64,000 nt of DNA from Mesostigma viride (taxonomy: Eukaryota; Streptophyta; Mesostigmatophyceae; Mesostigmatales; Mesostigmataceae), in the NCBI GenBank assembly GCA_009746045.1, contig RPFO01000384.1, positions 283,837 to 347,836 on the forward strand. The letters are read 5' to 3'. This document shows positions 1 to 8,344 of this stretch, one piece after another. The position numbers were made by a program, and so were the translations under genes. A model generated the notes under the pieces. The model saw only the letters and a list, made by a program, of their open reading frames with translations, made no database searches and was not told the DNA's origin. Within the stretch, counting starts at the first letter, position 1. The number at the start of each line of letters is the position of its first letter.

Positions 1-423
1 ACAAGAGAGAGATGACCGCATTGGGCATAATCCGTTGCTGGATCGTGTTTTGCCAGACCGTCGTGCGCCTGCCTGTCGGGTGGTTAAAGGGAAAGTCCCA
101 TAACGCTATCGATACACCGTCTGCTTACACCCAGGTTTTGACCGCCCTTGTCAGCGATCCTTCCAAGCTTTCCCACTGGCGTTTGTTGGTGCTGGTCCCG
201 ATCAATGGCCCGCCAACCAGCAGGGGCGTCGTTTGCCGCTGCCAACGCACACCGTGGTCTGCCCGTGCTAGTAATACTGCTGCGCGCTGCAACCGCCCCC
301 GAACCGTGAGCGCGCCCGGTGACGGCCACCGTGTCCCTTCGTGCTGGTCAGCTCCAGATTGCCCGCCGAGGTGTTCCCTTGCGCTGCGCCCGCGTCTGGT
401 CAGGGCAGGTCCTTCCGCCACCG
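1..423 (-). other. Left edge, probable downstream remnant of fibre-like gene
   Basis: No convincing gene is visible here. The base composition matches the adjoining fibre-like gene and short traces of Ala/Ser/Thr/Val-rich translation continue on the minus strand, so this is probably the decayed or divergent distal part of that gene. The window edge prevents a decision. Confidence 0.3.
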
Positions 424-1242
424 TCACGGTGCTCGCCGACGCGGCACTGAATGCTGGCGTTCGTCACCAGTGATGCCGGCCACGTTCACCTGGTTGGTAG
501 CCGCCCCCGCGGAGGTAAGCGAGAGCGTGCCGCTGCTGGTGGTGATGCCCGCCGTCTTCACCTTCACGCTGTCCATCACCACCGACCCGGTGCCGTTGGA
601 CGACAGGGTCAGGTCGGCGTTGGCCACGTTGTTGCTGATGCCCGAGGTCTTCACCTTCACGTTGTCCAGGAGCACGGAGCCGGTGCCGTTGCTGGCCATG
701 GTCAGGTTTCCGTTGGCGGTGGAGGAGGACACGGAGGCGTCGGTGACCGTGACGCCGCCCAGCTGGAGCGCGGCGGCCGAAGACCCGGCAGAGCTGATCG
801 CCAGGGTGCCGCTGGAGGTGGTGACCGCGTTGTCGGTGAACTTGACGCCCTCCACCAACACCGACTTGGTGGCACCGCCGGAGAGGGACAGGTCCACGTC
901 GGAGGCCGGCGAGAGAGAGGCGGCGGAGGCGACCACGTCGGCCATGCGCACGGTCCCCGCAGTCGACGAAAGCGCGAGACCGCCGCTAGTAGTAGTGATC
1001 GAATTGCCGTCCACCGAGACGTTGTCCACGATCAGCGCGCCCTGCACGTCCGCCGTCCCCACGATCTTCATCTTCTTCACGGCGTCCGCCCCGAGACCCA
1101 TGTTGGGCTTGATCACGATGCTGTCCCGCGCCTTCACGACGAGGTCCTTGATGTTCGCCTGGGAGTCCAGGTCTCCCGTCAGAGCGGTCGTGTACAGCTT
1201 TCCGAAACGAGCGATGTTGAGTTGGTCCAGAGACGCAGCCAT
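424..1242 (-). CDS. Fibre-like beta-repeat protein (virus-like)
   Basis: The start chosen is the ATG opening MAASLDQLNIARF, because the few residues upstream of it look like untranslated leader. The protein is low in charge and rich in Gly, Ser, Thr, Ala and Val. From about residue 60 it shows five or so imperfect repeats of 30-40 residues with the pattern V-x-x-x-x-I/V-T-T-S-S-G-T-L-x-L-S-S-x-G-x-x-x-V. Such repeats are typical of beta-helical or beta-prism fibres and adhesins. A role in an external fibre or surface decoration of a virion is an inference; no catalytic motif is seen. The repeat pattern seems to end abruptly, and the gene looks cut short (about one break). It points the same way as the F-box-like genes downstream in coordinates. 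Confidence 0.5.
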   Translation of the reverse strand: MAASLDQLNIARFGKLYTTALTGDLDSQANIKDLVVKARDSIVIKPNMGLGADAVKKMKIVGTADVQGALIVDNVSVDGNSITTTSGGLALSSTAGTVRMADVVASAASLSPASDVDLSLSGGATKSVLVEGVKFTDNAVTTSSGTLAISSAGSSAAALQLGGVTVTDASVSSSTANGNLTMASNGTGSVLLDNVKVKTSGISNNVANADLTLSSNGTGSVVMDSVKVKTAGITTSSGTLSLTSAGAATNQVNVAGITGDERQHSVPRRRAP

Positions 1243-1277
1243 TGTCTTTTGATTATACTTACAAATGAGAAAATATT

Positions 1278-2147
1278 TCACCCGCCGCGTGGTGCGTTAT
1301 GATACGATGGTGTTCTCAGCAGAGAGTTAAAGCGTCTCCACTCCGCGGTCCTCAAGTTGTTGTCGGCTCTCACGAGATCGGGGTGGCCGGCCGGAAGTTC
1401 GGATTGCGCCTCCCGCTGACGTCGCGACATTTCGGCGACCAGGGCGTTGTTCGCCGCCATGTTGTTGATTCGATTTGTGCTCCCGAAACTCGTCGCGTCG
1501 TCGGTGTTCAGGAAACTCGAGATGAGAGTCAACTCGTCCAACCCGAGGTCCGACATCTTCTTCTCTTGCCCGTCCTGACGCAATCCGTGACGCATATTGT
1601 ACGCGTAGTTCGCGTCGGTCAGCGATGGAAGGCCGCGAGAATTCAAGGGCGGCACCGGGTCGATCAGGCGATACGTGTCCCAATCGTCCACGAGGGGCGT
1701 GTTCGGCAGACGACGCATGGCAGTGGTCACCATCGCCCTCATCGAGGGGTCCACACCCGTCGATTGCATCCCCAGATTCGCCATCGTCTGCAGCTGCTGG
1801 TTCGCGGTGGGCGGCCGACCGTGCCGCACGTGGTTGTACACGCCGTACACCAACGGCCACACGCCCGAGGCCACCTTCACGGCCGGTCTGATCAGAGCCG
1901 GGTTGATCAGAGGAGCGTCCAGAGCCGGCGGGAGCAGATACGGGTCGATCAGAGACGTGTCATCGCCCCCCGCGCCGCGGTTGTACATTTCGTTGGCCTC
2001 GATCACGGAATTCACCGCCTGCGTGATGTTCGGCACGTGAGGCGCCACCGCGCGAGACATCCGACCCCCGCGCACCTTGTGACGCCGGCTCTTGCCCGCC
2101 CGACGCTTGACCGCGACCTTATGCTTGCACCCGCGCTTGGGAGGCAT
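1278..2147 (-). CDS. Basic N-terminus, F-box-like protein 1 (virus-like)
   Basis: A 289-residue protein that begins MPPKRGCKHK and has a very basic first 35 residues (Lys/Arg runs), which could bind DNA or act as a nuclear signal. A helical, hydrophobic-patterned middle follows, and at about residues 198-235 there is an F-box-like helix set (LGLDELTLISSFLNTDDATS, then a short polar tail). The F-box signature is weak here but is supported by three neighbours with the same layout. F-box proteins recruit substrates to SCF ubiquitin ligases, and large DNA viruses often carry many paralogues; that this one does so is inferred. An AT-rich TTATATAA lies a few bases before the ATG. It shares strand and tight spacing with the next gene (24 bp). 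Confidence 0.55.
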   Translation of the reverse strand: MPPKRGCKHKVAVKRRAGKSRRHKVRGGRMSRAVAPHVPNITQAVNSVIEANEMYNRGAGGDDTSLIDPYLLPPALDAPLINPALIRPAVKVASGVWPLVYGVYNHVRHGRPPTANQQLQTMANLGMQSTGVDPSMRAMVTTAMRRLPNTPLVDDWDTYRLIDPVPPLNSRGLPSLTDANYAYNMRHGLRQDGQEKKMSDLGLDELTLISSFLNTDDATSFGSTNRINNMAANNALVAEMSRRQREAQSELPAGHPDLVRADNNLRTAEWRRFNSLLRTPSYHNAPRGG

Positions 2148-2171
2148 CGTTATATAACGCGTCGCCTTTTT

Positions 2172-3056
2172 TTACAGTCGCATGTCTCGCAACATCGCGG
2201 ATAAGAGCCCCTTGTACCGGGGCGTGCGCTTGGCTTCCGTGAATCCGACGGCTTGTCGCAATCTCCTGTCCATGCTCTCGTACGGAAAACTGTAACCCGG
2301 GTCGAAGGGCGGACGCGTAGTAGCGTCTCTCGATTTTGCGTCGTTACGCACGCGCAAGAAGTATTCCGTCTTCTTCGCGTCCCAAAGCGCGTAGAACTCG
2401 TCCTCGCTCATACCCGACCCGAGCAGCTCCCGGCGTCTGTTGGCGAGATCTTCCAGCTCTCTCAGCACCAGCTCGGACTTGTACGGAGTCCGGTCGTACC
2501 GTTGGTCCGCCGCGAGTCCGCTCCGGAGTCTGGCGCTCTCCAACCCCTTGCGAAGTTGGTGTTTGTAATACGGCAAGTTGGACGAGTACCGCATATTCTC
2601 GAGTCTGGTGGCTAGCTCGCGAGCCGTCGCATCCGCCCGCGCCTGGGTCAACTGGAACTTGTTTCTCCACAACGACCCCGGTCGCGCCGTCCAATTGGGA
2701 TTGATAAGCCCGGCGCCGCCGTGTCTCGGCGCGGCCGTGGCCCTCGCGAATTCCCTGTCGACGAGCGACTTCGTTCGAAGGGCGTCCGCGTGGGCCTGTT
2801 GGGCGCGGGACGCGTCCTTGTCCAATCTGTCGTCCCCGAAAAGCTCTTCCCGTACGCCCAGATTGGCATTCTTGTCCACCTGGCTCAAACGGATAGCGTC
2901 CCGCGTGGACAAGTCTTTCGCGATCTTGCCGTACAGTTCCGGGGGCAACGTAAACGTCGGATTCTCTTCCGCTACTCTCTCCTGCCCCTCCATCCTCGTC
3001 ACGTGCTTCCGTCTCCTCGCGGGTTTCTTCGCCGGTGCCTTGCGTTTCGGAGGCAT
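2172..3056 (-). CDS. Basic N-terminus, F-box protein 2 (virus-like)
   Basis: A 294-residue protein starting MPPKRKAPAKKPARRRKH, then an 'RMEG' motif shared with the next paralogue. The F-box is the clearest of the cluster, at about residues 36-75: TFTLPPELYGKIAKDLSTRD followed by AIRLSQVDKN. The remainder is charged and helical with many Arg and Asp residues and has no recognised substrate domain such as WD40, LRR or ankyrin. A likely role is as an adaptor that brings a target to the host SCF ubiquitin ligase; this follows from the family and is not shown by the sequence. Start choice is secure because the same MPPKR start recurs in the neighbours. The short AT-rich spacer upstream contains an A-run and a TATA-like stretch. 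Confidence 0.65.
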   Translation of the reverse strand: MPPKRKAPAKKPARRRKHVTRMEGQERVAEENPTFTLPPELYGKIAKDLSTRDAIRLSQVDKNANLGVREELFGDDRLDKDASRAQQAHADALRTKSLVDREFARATAAPRHGGAGLINPNWTARPGSLWRNKFQLTQARADATARELATRLENMRYSSNLPYYKHQLRKGLESARLRSGLAADQRYDRTPYKSELVLRELEDLANRRRELLGSGMSEDEFYALWDAKKTEYFLRVRNDAKSRDATTRPPFDPGYSFPYESMDRRLRQAVGFTEAKRTPRYKGLLSAMLRDMRL

Positions 3057-3090
3057 CTCGTATACAGTACGTTTTTCACTTTTTTTTTAT

Positions 3091-4107
3091 TCAACGCTCG
3101 AAATCGAAGGGCTCTCCGTACGCTTGCCGCTGCTTCCGATCGCGCCACGTGTCGTGGACCTTCTCGTCGTACATGTATTTCCAGCCTTCTGGTGTTTTGG
3201 CGACGGGATTTTTCAAATCGAACCACTGATCCTTGAATTTCCAGTATCGGCTGTTATAGTTACGCGGCATGTTCATGTATTCTCTGGTGTACGCTTCGAG
3301 CAATGCCCTGTCATCCGTCTCTCGATCGCGATCTCTTCTCTCCCGCATTCCGACCCACGTCTTGTAGAGGTCTTCGTTGCTCATGTTGTTGACATCGTCG
3401 TAACTGTATTTTGTGTACCGTGGATTTTTTATTGAAGATTTTACGGCTTTAGCTGGGAATTTCGCGGGTCTGCCCCAATCATTCCAGTCAGGACCGAGCT
3501 CGTGCACCACATTTCTCATGGCCCACGCGCGTTTCTTTGCGAGTGATTGAATCTCGTGGGGCTCCAGCGCCCATTCGGCGCGTTTCAGTTCGTCGCCGGT
3601 AGTGACGAGTTTAGCTGCGACACGAGAGCGATTGTTCGGGTCCCTCCACGTCTGCGCCTCGAGAGATCTGTGACTCCCATCATCGTATGGATACGACCAC
3701 CTCTTGACGATGTCGCCGTCCATCTGCGCTTTGTCATACTCGTTCATCGCGGTCTTGCGTCTCTCGAGCGCGGCATCGAACTTCTTGTCGAGCACGGGCA
3801 TCAGTCGATTGTGTGCCGCTTCCAACCACTCCTTGTTCACTCCGGCGGCATTCCAATTTCTGAAAGTGTGCGGGTCGTCCATGAACACCTGATCCCATAT
3901 CTTGTTCTTCAATTCGTCGGGGAGGTCGTCGAACCCGGTATCCGAAGGCCGATTCACATCCATCGTCGCGAACGACGATGACAGATCGTCAGCCTTCTTT
4001 TCCGGTCCCTCCATCCTCGTCTTGTGCTTTCGTACCGTCGCTTTGACCGCCGCAACGCGACGAACCGTCGCGGGCTTTTTCGCCGGCGCCTTGCGTTTCG
4101 GAGGCAT
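3091..4107 (-). CDS. Basic N-terminus, F-box protein 3 (virus-like)
   Basis: A 338-residue protein when started at MPPKRKAPAKKPATVRR, the start shared with its paralogue, rather than an in-frame ATG further upstream. A Lys/Arg-rich arm of about 35 residues ends in RMEG. An F-box-like segment follows at about residues 60-100 (GFDDLPDELKNKIWDQVF, then NAAGVNKEWL). The C-terminal two thirds is rich in Trp, Tyr, Arg and Asp and predicted helical; no substrate domain is recognised. The close match of both arm and F-box to the neighbour indicates tandem duplication with divergence of the rest. TATTAATA lies 15-25 bp upstream of the ATG on the coding strand and could be the core promoter. SCF adaptor function is inferred. 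Confidence 0.6.
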   Translation of the reverse strand: MPPKRKAPAKKPATVRRVAAVKATVRKHKTRMEGPEKKADDLSSSFATMDVNRPSDTGFDDLPDELKNKIWDQVFMDDPHTFRNWNAAGVNKEWLEAAHNRLMPVLDKKFDAALERRKTAMNEYDKAQMDGDIVKRWSYPYDDGSHRSLEAQTWRDPNNRSRVAAKLVTTGDELKRAEWALEPHEIQSLAKKRAWAMRNVVHELGPDWNDWGRPAKFPAKAVKSSIKNPRYTKYSYDDVNNMSNEDLYKTWVGMRERRDRDRETDDRALLEAYTREYMNMPRNYNSRYWKFKDQWFDLKNPVAKTPEGWKYMYDEKVHDTWRDRKQRQAYGEPFDFER

Positions 4108-4417
4108 CTCTATTACTCTCATCTCTATTAATACCCGTTTTTTTTCTGTTATGGTCGCCGCCAAATTCGATCGCTCGACACATACATATTGCGTTCACAA
4201 CATCGCTTCTTTTACTCGAGGATCACTATTTGGCGCAAACAGCGGGATGTCAGTGTCAGAGATCTGAGTCGTCTGACAGTGAGAGAACTCAGCATTGAAT
4301 GACTCATTGTGTTTGAAAGAACTCATTGTGTGTTTGAAAAGGGTTTCATTGAATATGAATAAATAAGCTGTTGTTCAAGTGTTCAGAATGATAGCCCAGC
4401 ACTGGTGGAATTCCTTT

Positions 4418-4861
4418 TCACATGGAATCCCCATCATCCTGCTCCTCCATCTCATCATGCTCTGAGGAGGTGTAAGAATAAGAGGGGACTGACTCATCCT
4501 CCTCCCCACTCATATCAGTGTTGTCCGTATCTTCCTCCCATTTGGGGGAAACGGATTGGTGGATACGGCACACACGGCGCTTGCGCCCATCCCAAAAAGA
4601 GTCTGGCTTGACTTTGGTGCGCGCGCCCATGCCATCGTGACGAGGAGGGCACCTGCATCCGGACAGGCGCTTTTTTTCAGCCTTCTTTATCTTGGCCAAG
4701 ACGAGCCTGCGCGCGCGGCACTTGATGCAGCGACTCGTGCGTTTGGACCCCCTATTCGGAACGAATTCGGGGCCGTCGAATGCGAAGGACTTCCCACAAC
4801 TCCTGCAAGAGATGTGGGTGGCCATTTCATTGCAAGGGAAGGACTCCACCATGCATGCCAT
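4418..4861 (-). CDS. Small zinc-ribbon protein with acidic tail (virus-like)
   Basis: A 147-residue protein taken from the ATG opening MACMVESFP; a start at MATHISC is also possible. Around residues 12-50 there are two CxxC pairs (CRSCGK and CIKCRARR) separated by a basic linker, consistent with one zinc ribbon. A Lys/Arg-rich stretch and further Cys residues (CRCPP) follow, and the last 40 residues are strongly acidic with Ser and Tyr. This layout suits a small transcription or nucleic-acid-binding factor, but no family is recognised. A TATAAA box lies about 110 bp upstream on the minus strand. It stands between F-box-like genes 3 and 4 in the same orientation. Confidence 0.5.
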   Translation of the reverse strand: MACMVESFPCNEMATHISCRSCGKSFAFDGPEFVPNRGSKRTSRCIKCRARRLVLAKIKKAEKKRLSGCRCPPRHDGMGARTKVKPDSFWDGRKRRVCRIHQSVSPKWEEDTDNTDMSGEEDESVPSYSYTSSEHDEMEEQDDGDSM

Positions 4862-4965
4862 TTTGTCGCGAGAGGCGAACCAAGCGCGAAAGTTGCGCGC
4901 GGAGACAGAGTTTCGGTGTGAGTGAGCGTGAGGCGAGAACGAGGCGAGAAGGGGGGGTGGGAACG

Positions 4966-4975
4966 ACTTTATAGT
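4966..4975 (-). promoter_or_regulatory. TATA box of zinc-ribbon gene
   Basis: The minus strand reads ACTATAAAGT in a GC-rich surround, about 105-110 bp before the chosen ATG. The rest of 4,862-5,232 shows no gene and no other obvious signal. Confidence 0.4.
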
Positions 4976-5232
4976 CTCGGCGTGCCGCGTGAAATGCCCC
5001 CCTTTTTCACGCGGTTGGCGGTTACGGCCCCCGACCGGCGGTTTCTGTGTCCGTGGACACGAACGGGGCTCGGATACCCCGTCCACGTCGCGCGCCGACT
5101 AGGATAACCGTCGCCACGTAATGTAACCGTCGATCTGCCAGTGTAACTTCTTCTCAGGATACGGCAGGACCCTCAGGAAGCGGTGGCACGCAGATGCGAG
5201 CATTAGTGTTCGCCACTCTAGATAAGAGGAGC

Positions 5233-6183
5233 TTATACGCGCACACGCTCGAGGGGGGTCGCGTCTTTCTTTTTCACCAGTTCTTGGAATGTCTTCGAGG
5301 TACCGACTGCGTCCAAGTACTGTTTGCGCGAAACCTCGTACGGTGGTACGGGATCGAACCCCCTGTGCGTTTGTCCCGCGAGCTCGTCTTCTACCTCCGC
5401 GAGTCTTCGTTGCATTTGCGAACCCGCGGCGTATGACGTAAATTTGCGTTTTTTCAGTGCGCTTTCCAGCGCCCGTTTCTCCTCTAGTAGACGATCGCGA
5501 GTGATTTTCGCCTCTCGAAAATCGGCCTTTCCCGCGTCCGCCAGGCTATCAGAATAGTGCATCCCTCCGATCAAGCGATCACGGGCATCGGGGGGGTCCG
5601 AGTCTTGATAGAATACGGTATCGCCGGGGTAAGTGTACATGACATCTCGATACCATCGATTTTCTAAGGGCGGAGGACCGATAACTCGCGGTATCTCCCG
5701 CGGGATTCCCAATTGTTGCTCCAACAATTGTATCTTGCCGAGTTCCCTTAACCGTTTCTTATGGAGGTGGACTCTGTTGTCGTTCAGTGAGCCAATTTGA
5801 CCCAACCAAAATCTGAACCTGTCCTCCGGTTCCGCGCGCCTCTCGTCGTTCCATGGCAACTGATTGAAATCGTCTCTGGCGTTGTCTCTCTCTTGTTGAG
5901 CCATGTCGAAGAACACACCTTTACGGTGAAAGTCTTCCAATAGCTCGTCCGCCGCCTTTCGGGCGTTGCGTAGACGATGATCGAGAGTTTCCCCGTACAG
6001 CTCCCTGTTCACCAAGCCTAAAGTCGACAGGTCGTGCTCTCCTCGCTCCCCCCTCCCCAAGGCGTCCATGACACTGCTCAGGGCCGATCCCCTCAGTACC
6101 GCCTCCCCGGCCCGTGCCAGGTGGCGTCTCGTCGGTTTCCTCGCGACGGCTTTTCTGGTCGCGTTTTTCTTCTTGACCCCCAT
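5233..6183 (-). CDS. Basic N-terminus, F-box-like protein 4 (virus-like)
   Basis: A 316-residue protein starting MGVKKKNATRKAVARKP, again a Lys/Arg arm of about 22 residues. A degenerate F-box-like segment at about residues 28-70 (VLRGSALSSVMDALGRGE, then LGLVNRELYGETLDHR) follows. The rest is charged, rich in Arg, Glu and Leu, and likely helical or coiled-coil, with a run of Arg/Lys/Glu heptad-like residues near 215-265. No substrate-binding domain is recognised. It is the most divergent member of the four-gene set, separated from the others by the zinc-ribbon gene. Membership rests on the shared layout and gene order rather than strong sequence identity. SCF adaptor function is inferred. 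Confidence 0.45.
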   Translation of the reverse strand: MGVKKKNATRKAVARKPTRRHLARAGEAVLRGSALSSVMDALGRGERGEHDLSTLGLVNRELYGETLDHRLRNARKAADELLEDFHRKGVFFDMAQQERDNARDDFNQLPWNDERRAEPEDRFRFWLGQIGSLNDNRVHLHKKRLRELGKIQLLEQQLGIPREIPRVIGPPPLENRWYRDVMYTYPGDTVFYQDSDPPDARDRLIGGMHYSDSLADAGKADFREAKITRDRLLEEKRALESALKKRKFTSYAAGSQMQRRLAEVEDELAGQTHRGFDPVPPYEVSRKQYLDAVGTSKTFQELVKKKDATPLERVRV

Positions 6184-6391
6184 GGCGTTTATTAGGAGAC
6201 AGCGAATTTTTTCGATATTATAAAGAACTCGTTCGAAGCTTCAACTACATGTTCGTTCATTTCCGCCTTCTCGAGGGAACATTCCAAACGACTTGATTCG
6301 CCGCGTCATCATAGGAGCTGGTGTAGTAGTTTTGACCATTCATAGAGTGTCCGTACTCTGTGCTGTAAAGTCGTCAACTGTTTCAAATTGG

Positions 6392-6400
6392 ATATAAAAA
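6392..6400 (+). promoter_or_regulatory. TATA box of nuclease-fusion gene
   Basis: ATATAAAAA lies about 40 bp before the ATG at 6,439, followed by a C/A-rich leader typical of an untranslated start region. Confidence 0.5.
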
Positions 6401-6438
6401 CGCATTCGGATACCCCGTTGAACACAACATAACCAACC

Positions 6439-7143
6439 ATGTCGAGTGAGAAGGAAAGCGAGCAAACCAGCTTTACCGGCAAGATCCGTGTGACCCATGA
6501 TGGCAAGATTTCCATCATCGATGTAATAAAATCGATATCGTTTCTTCAAGAGGATGGTACCTTGACTAAAAACGCCGGCATTCATGCTAACACCGCCTTC
6601 TCGAGGCTCGGGGAAGAGCATCGAGAGGTCTGTCTACAATGGAAATTCCCAGGTCAGGGGCAACGAGACACGCCAGTAGCGTGTTTTGAACAAATTAAGG
6701 ATATTGTCGCAATGCTCCCAAATATTAGCCATTCCGGCGCCGATAAACTCAAGGACGCGCGTAATCTGGACGAGCTAATCTCTATCTGTCGCGAGTCGTC
6801 GTCGAAGAAGCGGAAGAGATGTTCGGAAAAGGACATCCAAAGCGATTTAGCAGCCCGTCTTAACGGAGAGCGAGAGGTCAAATGTCGAGCGGGCGTCATC
6901 GACATCGTGAGCCACCAGGGCAAAGTGATAATCGAAGTAAAGGAATTCAACGGCGCCCTTCACGGTGTCGGACAGCTGATTGGATATGGGATCGACTTTC
7001 CTGGCTACAAGAAAAGGCTCCATTTGTTCCGCGGGCTAAATTCTACAAATGTAACCGTGGAGAAGTTGCTCGTTTTCAAGCAAGTGTGTGATATGCACAA
7101 TATTGAGTTGACCCTTGATGAGAGCATCGAGCTGGCGGTTTAA
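6439..7143 (+). CDS. Module shared with next gene fused to PD-(D/E)XK nuclease
   Basis: A 234-residue protein with two parts. Residues about 14-80 match the start of the next gene: GKIRVTxDGxIS-x-IDVI, then EDGTL, then WKFPGxxQRxTPV. I recall this as a module common in giant viruses and algae, of the BRO/KilA-N general type; that link is from memory. Residues about 130-215 look like a PD-(D/E)XK nuclease core: an acidic residue in an early helix, D155 in a GVIDIV strand, E166-x-K168 in VIIEVKEF, and a Q179 in a GQLIGYG helix. DNA cleavage is therefore plausible, with the N-terminal module giving targeting. The gene follows a clear TATA box and is in tandem with its paralogue, 56 bp apart. Possible roles are a homing-type or competitor-excluding nuclease, or genome processing. 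Confidence 0.6.
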   Translation: MSSEKESEQTSFTGKIRVTHDGKISIIDVIKSISFLQEDGTLTKNAGIHANTAFSRLGEEHREVCLQWKFPGQGQRDTPVACFEQIKDIVAMLPNISHSGADKLKDARNLDELISICRESSSKKRKRCSEKDIQSDLAARLNGEREVKCRAGVIDIVSHQGKVIIEVKEFNGALHGVGQLIGYGIDFPGYKKRLHLFRGLNSTNVTVEKLLVFKQVCDMHNIELTLDESIELAV

Positions 7144-7199
7144 GTTCGTTCATTTTGAAAGGAAACAATTCTTTATTAATGGTAATTCAGAGCTTCAAG

Positions 7200-8213
7200 A
7201 TGTCTCAGGCCTTGGTGAGCTACCTGCAGCCCGTGCACGCCGTGCCAGAGGGCGAGTCAGACCCTTTTGCCGGCAAGATTCGCGTGACCCCGGATGGCAG
7301 GATTTCGGTCATCGACGTCATATCTGTTGTTTGTTTCATGAAAGAAGATGGCACATTGGTCGACAAGGTGAGCGCCAGGGCTTCCGAGTACCTCTCAAGG
7401 ATGAATGTCGCGCATTCTGAAGTGACCACTATTTGTGGTCTCTGGAAATTCCCCGGGGCCAGGCAGCGAGAGACCCCGGTAACGGACCGTCAGGGCATGA
7501 TCAAGATCATCCAGCTGCTGCCGGGCAAGAAGGCCGCGGCGTTCCGCCACTCGATGGCCGTCCTGTTGGAGCGGTACCTGGACGCGGACCGGTCGCTGGC
7601 CGACGAGATTTACGCGAGGGCCGACGCCCGCGACCTCGCCCGGCTCGAGACCGACAAGCGGATCAAGAGCTGCGAGAGCACGAAGAGCCACATGGCGGCC
7701 GTGAAGGACAGCGGCGTGACCCTGCCCAATAGGAACGTCTACGCCGTCATCAACGAGACGGAGAACCACACCGTCACGGGGATGCACACCGGCGAGATAA
7801 GGAGACTGCACCAGATGAAGAAGAGCGACCTGACCAGGGACTACTTCACCGAGGAGCTCAACGCCGGCATCGACCTCATGAACATCCTGAACAAGAAGCA
7901 GATCGCCAGAGGCGCCGACCCCGTCCAGAGCATCACGGAGATCGGGAAAGAGTTATTCAACGTTTTCAATCGTTTGAAGATGCACGAGGAGGCGAGGATC
8001 CCCCAGGAGAGGTCCTTCGCGTTGGAGAACAAGAGGAAGAGGGAGGAGGTCAACGCCCACCACAAGCTGATGCCCCCCGCCCCCAAGTCCCAGTGTCTCC
8101 CCCCCCCAAATGATTATGGTACAAAGTTGTCCGGAAACGGACAACTTCCTTTATTGGTCACTGGCAGCAGGAGCCAACCGCCGCCAGGGTGTATGGTACA
8201 GGCTGGAATTTAG
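7200..8213 (+). CDS. Giant-virus/algal-type module protein, BRO/KilA-like
   Basis: A 337-residue protein when started at MSQALVSYLQ. Residues about 26-55 (GKIRVTPDGRIS, IDVIS, KEDGTL) and 80-130 (CGLWKFPG, QRETPVTD, then LLPGKKAAAFRHS, LLERYLDAD) make the same N-terminal module as the gene before it, here in its fuller form with the LLPG helix. A second conserved-looking block lies near 180-235 (YAVINETENHTVTGM, then KSDLTRDYFTEEL). The C-terminus is Lys/Glu/Arg-rich and then proline-rich. I recall this two-block layout from giant viruses and algal genomes, where function is unknown; DNA binding is inferred. GC content and third-position GC are much higher than in its neighbour, so the pair has diverged in composition. 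The last part overlaps a palindrome and a C-run, so the exact C-terminus is uncertain. Confidence 0.55.
   Translation: MSQALVSYLQPVHAVPEGESDPFAGKIRVTPDGRISVIDVISVVCFMKEDGTLVDKVSARASEYLSRMNVAHSEVTTICGLWKFPGARQRETPVTDRQGMIKIIQLLPGKKAAAFRHSMAVLLERYLDADRSLADEIYARADARDLARLETDKRIKSCESTKSHMAAVKDSGVTLPNRNVYAVINETENHTVTGMHTGEIRRLHQMKKSDLTRDYFTEELNAGIDLMNILNKKQIARGADPVQSITEIGKELFNVFNRLKMHEEARIPQERSFALENKRKREEVNAHHKLMPPAPKSQCLPPPNDYGTKLSGNGQLPLLVTGSRSQPPPGCMVQAGI
8124..8147. terminator. Hairpin palindrome between convergent genes
   Basis: Perfect 10-bp arms (AAGTTGTCCG and its complement) around a GAAA loop, lying where the plus-strand gene and the minus-strand TRAF-type gene converge. Several giant virus families end transcripts at such palindromes. 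Here it falls just inside the reading frame's end, so the role is inferred. Confidence 0.4.
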
Positions 8214-8344
8214 GGATACAATAGGGATACAAAATGTGCGAGTCCGTTTGAACGAACAAAGAATTTTATTAATCCAATAATCCACGTTTCATACAATCAA
8301 AACCAACTGTTCATTCGATCATCCAACAAAGCTAGCCTAGCTTT

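Noticed and set aside
424-1302. Plus-strand frames opposite the fibre-like gene
   Set aside because: They mirror the repeats of the minus-strand gene and lack any domain pattern.
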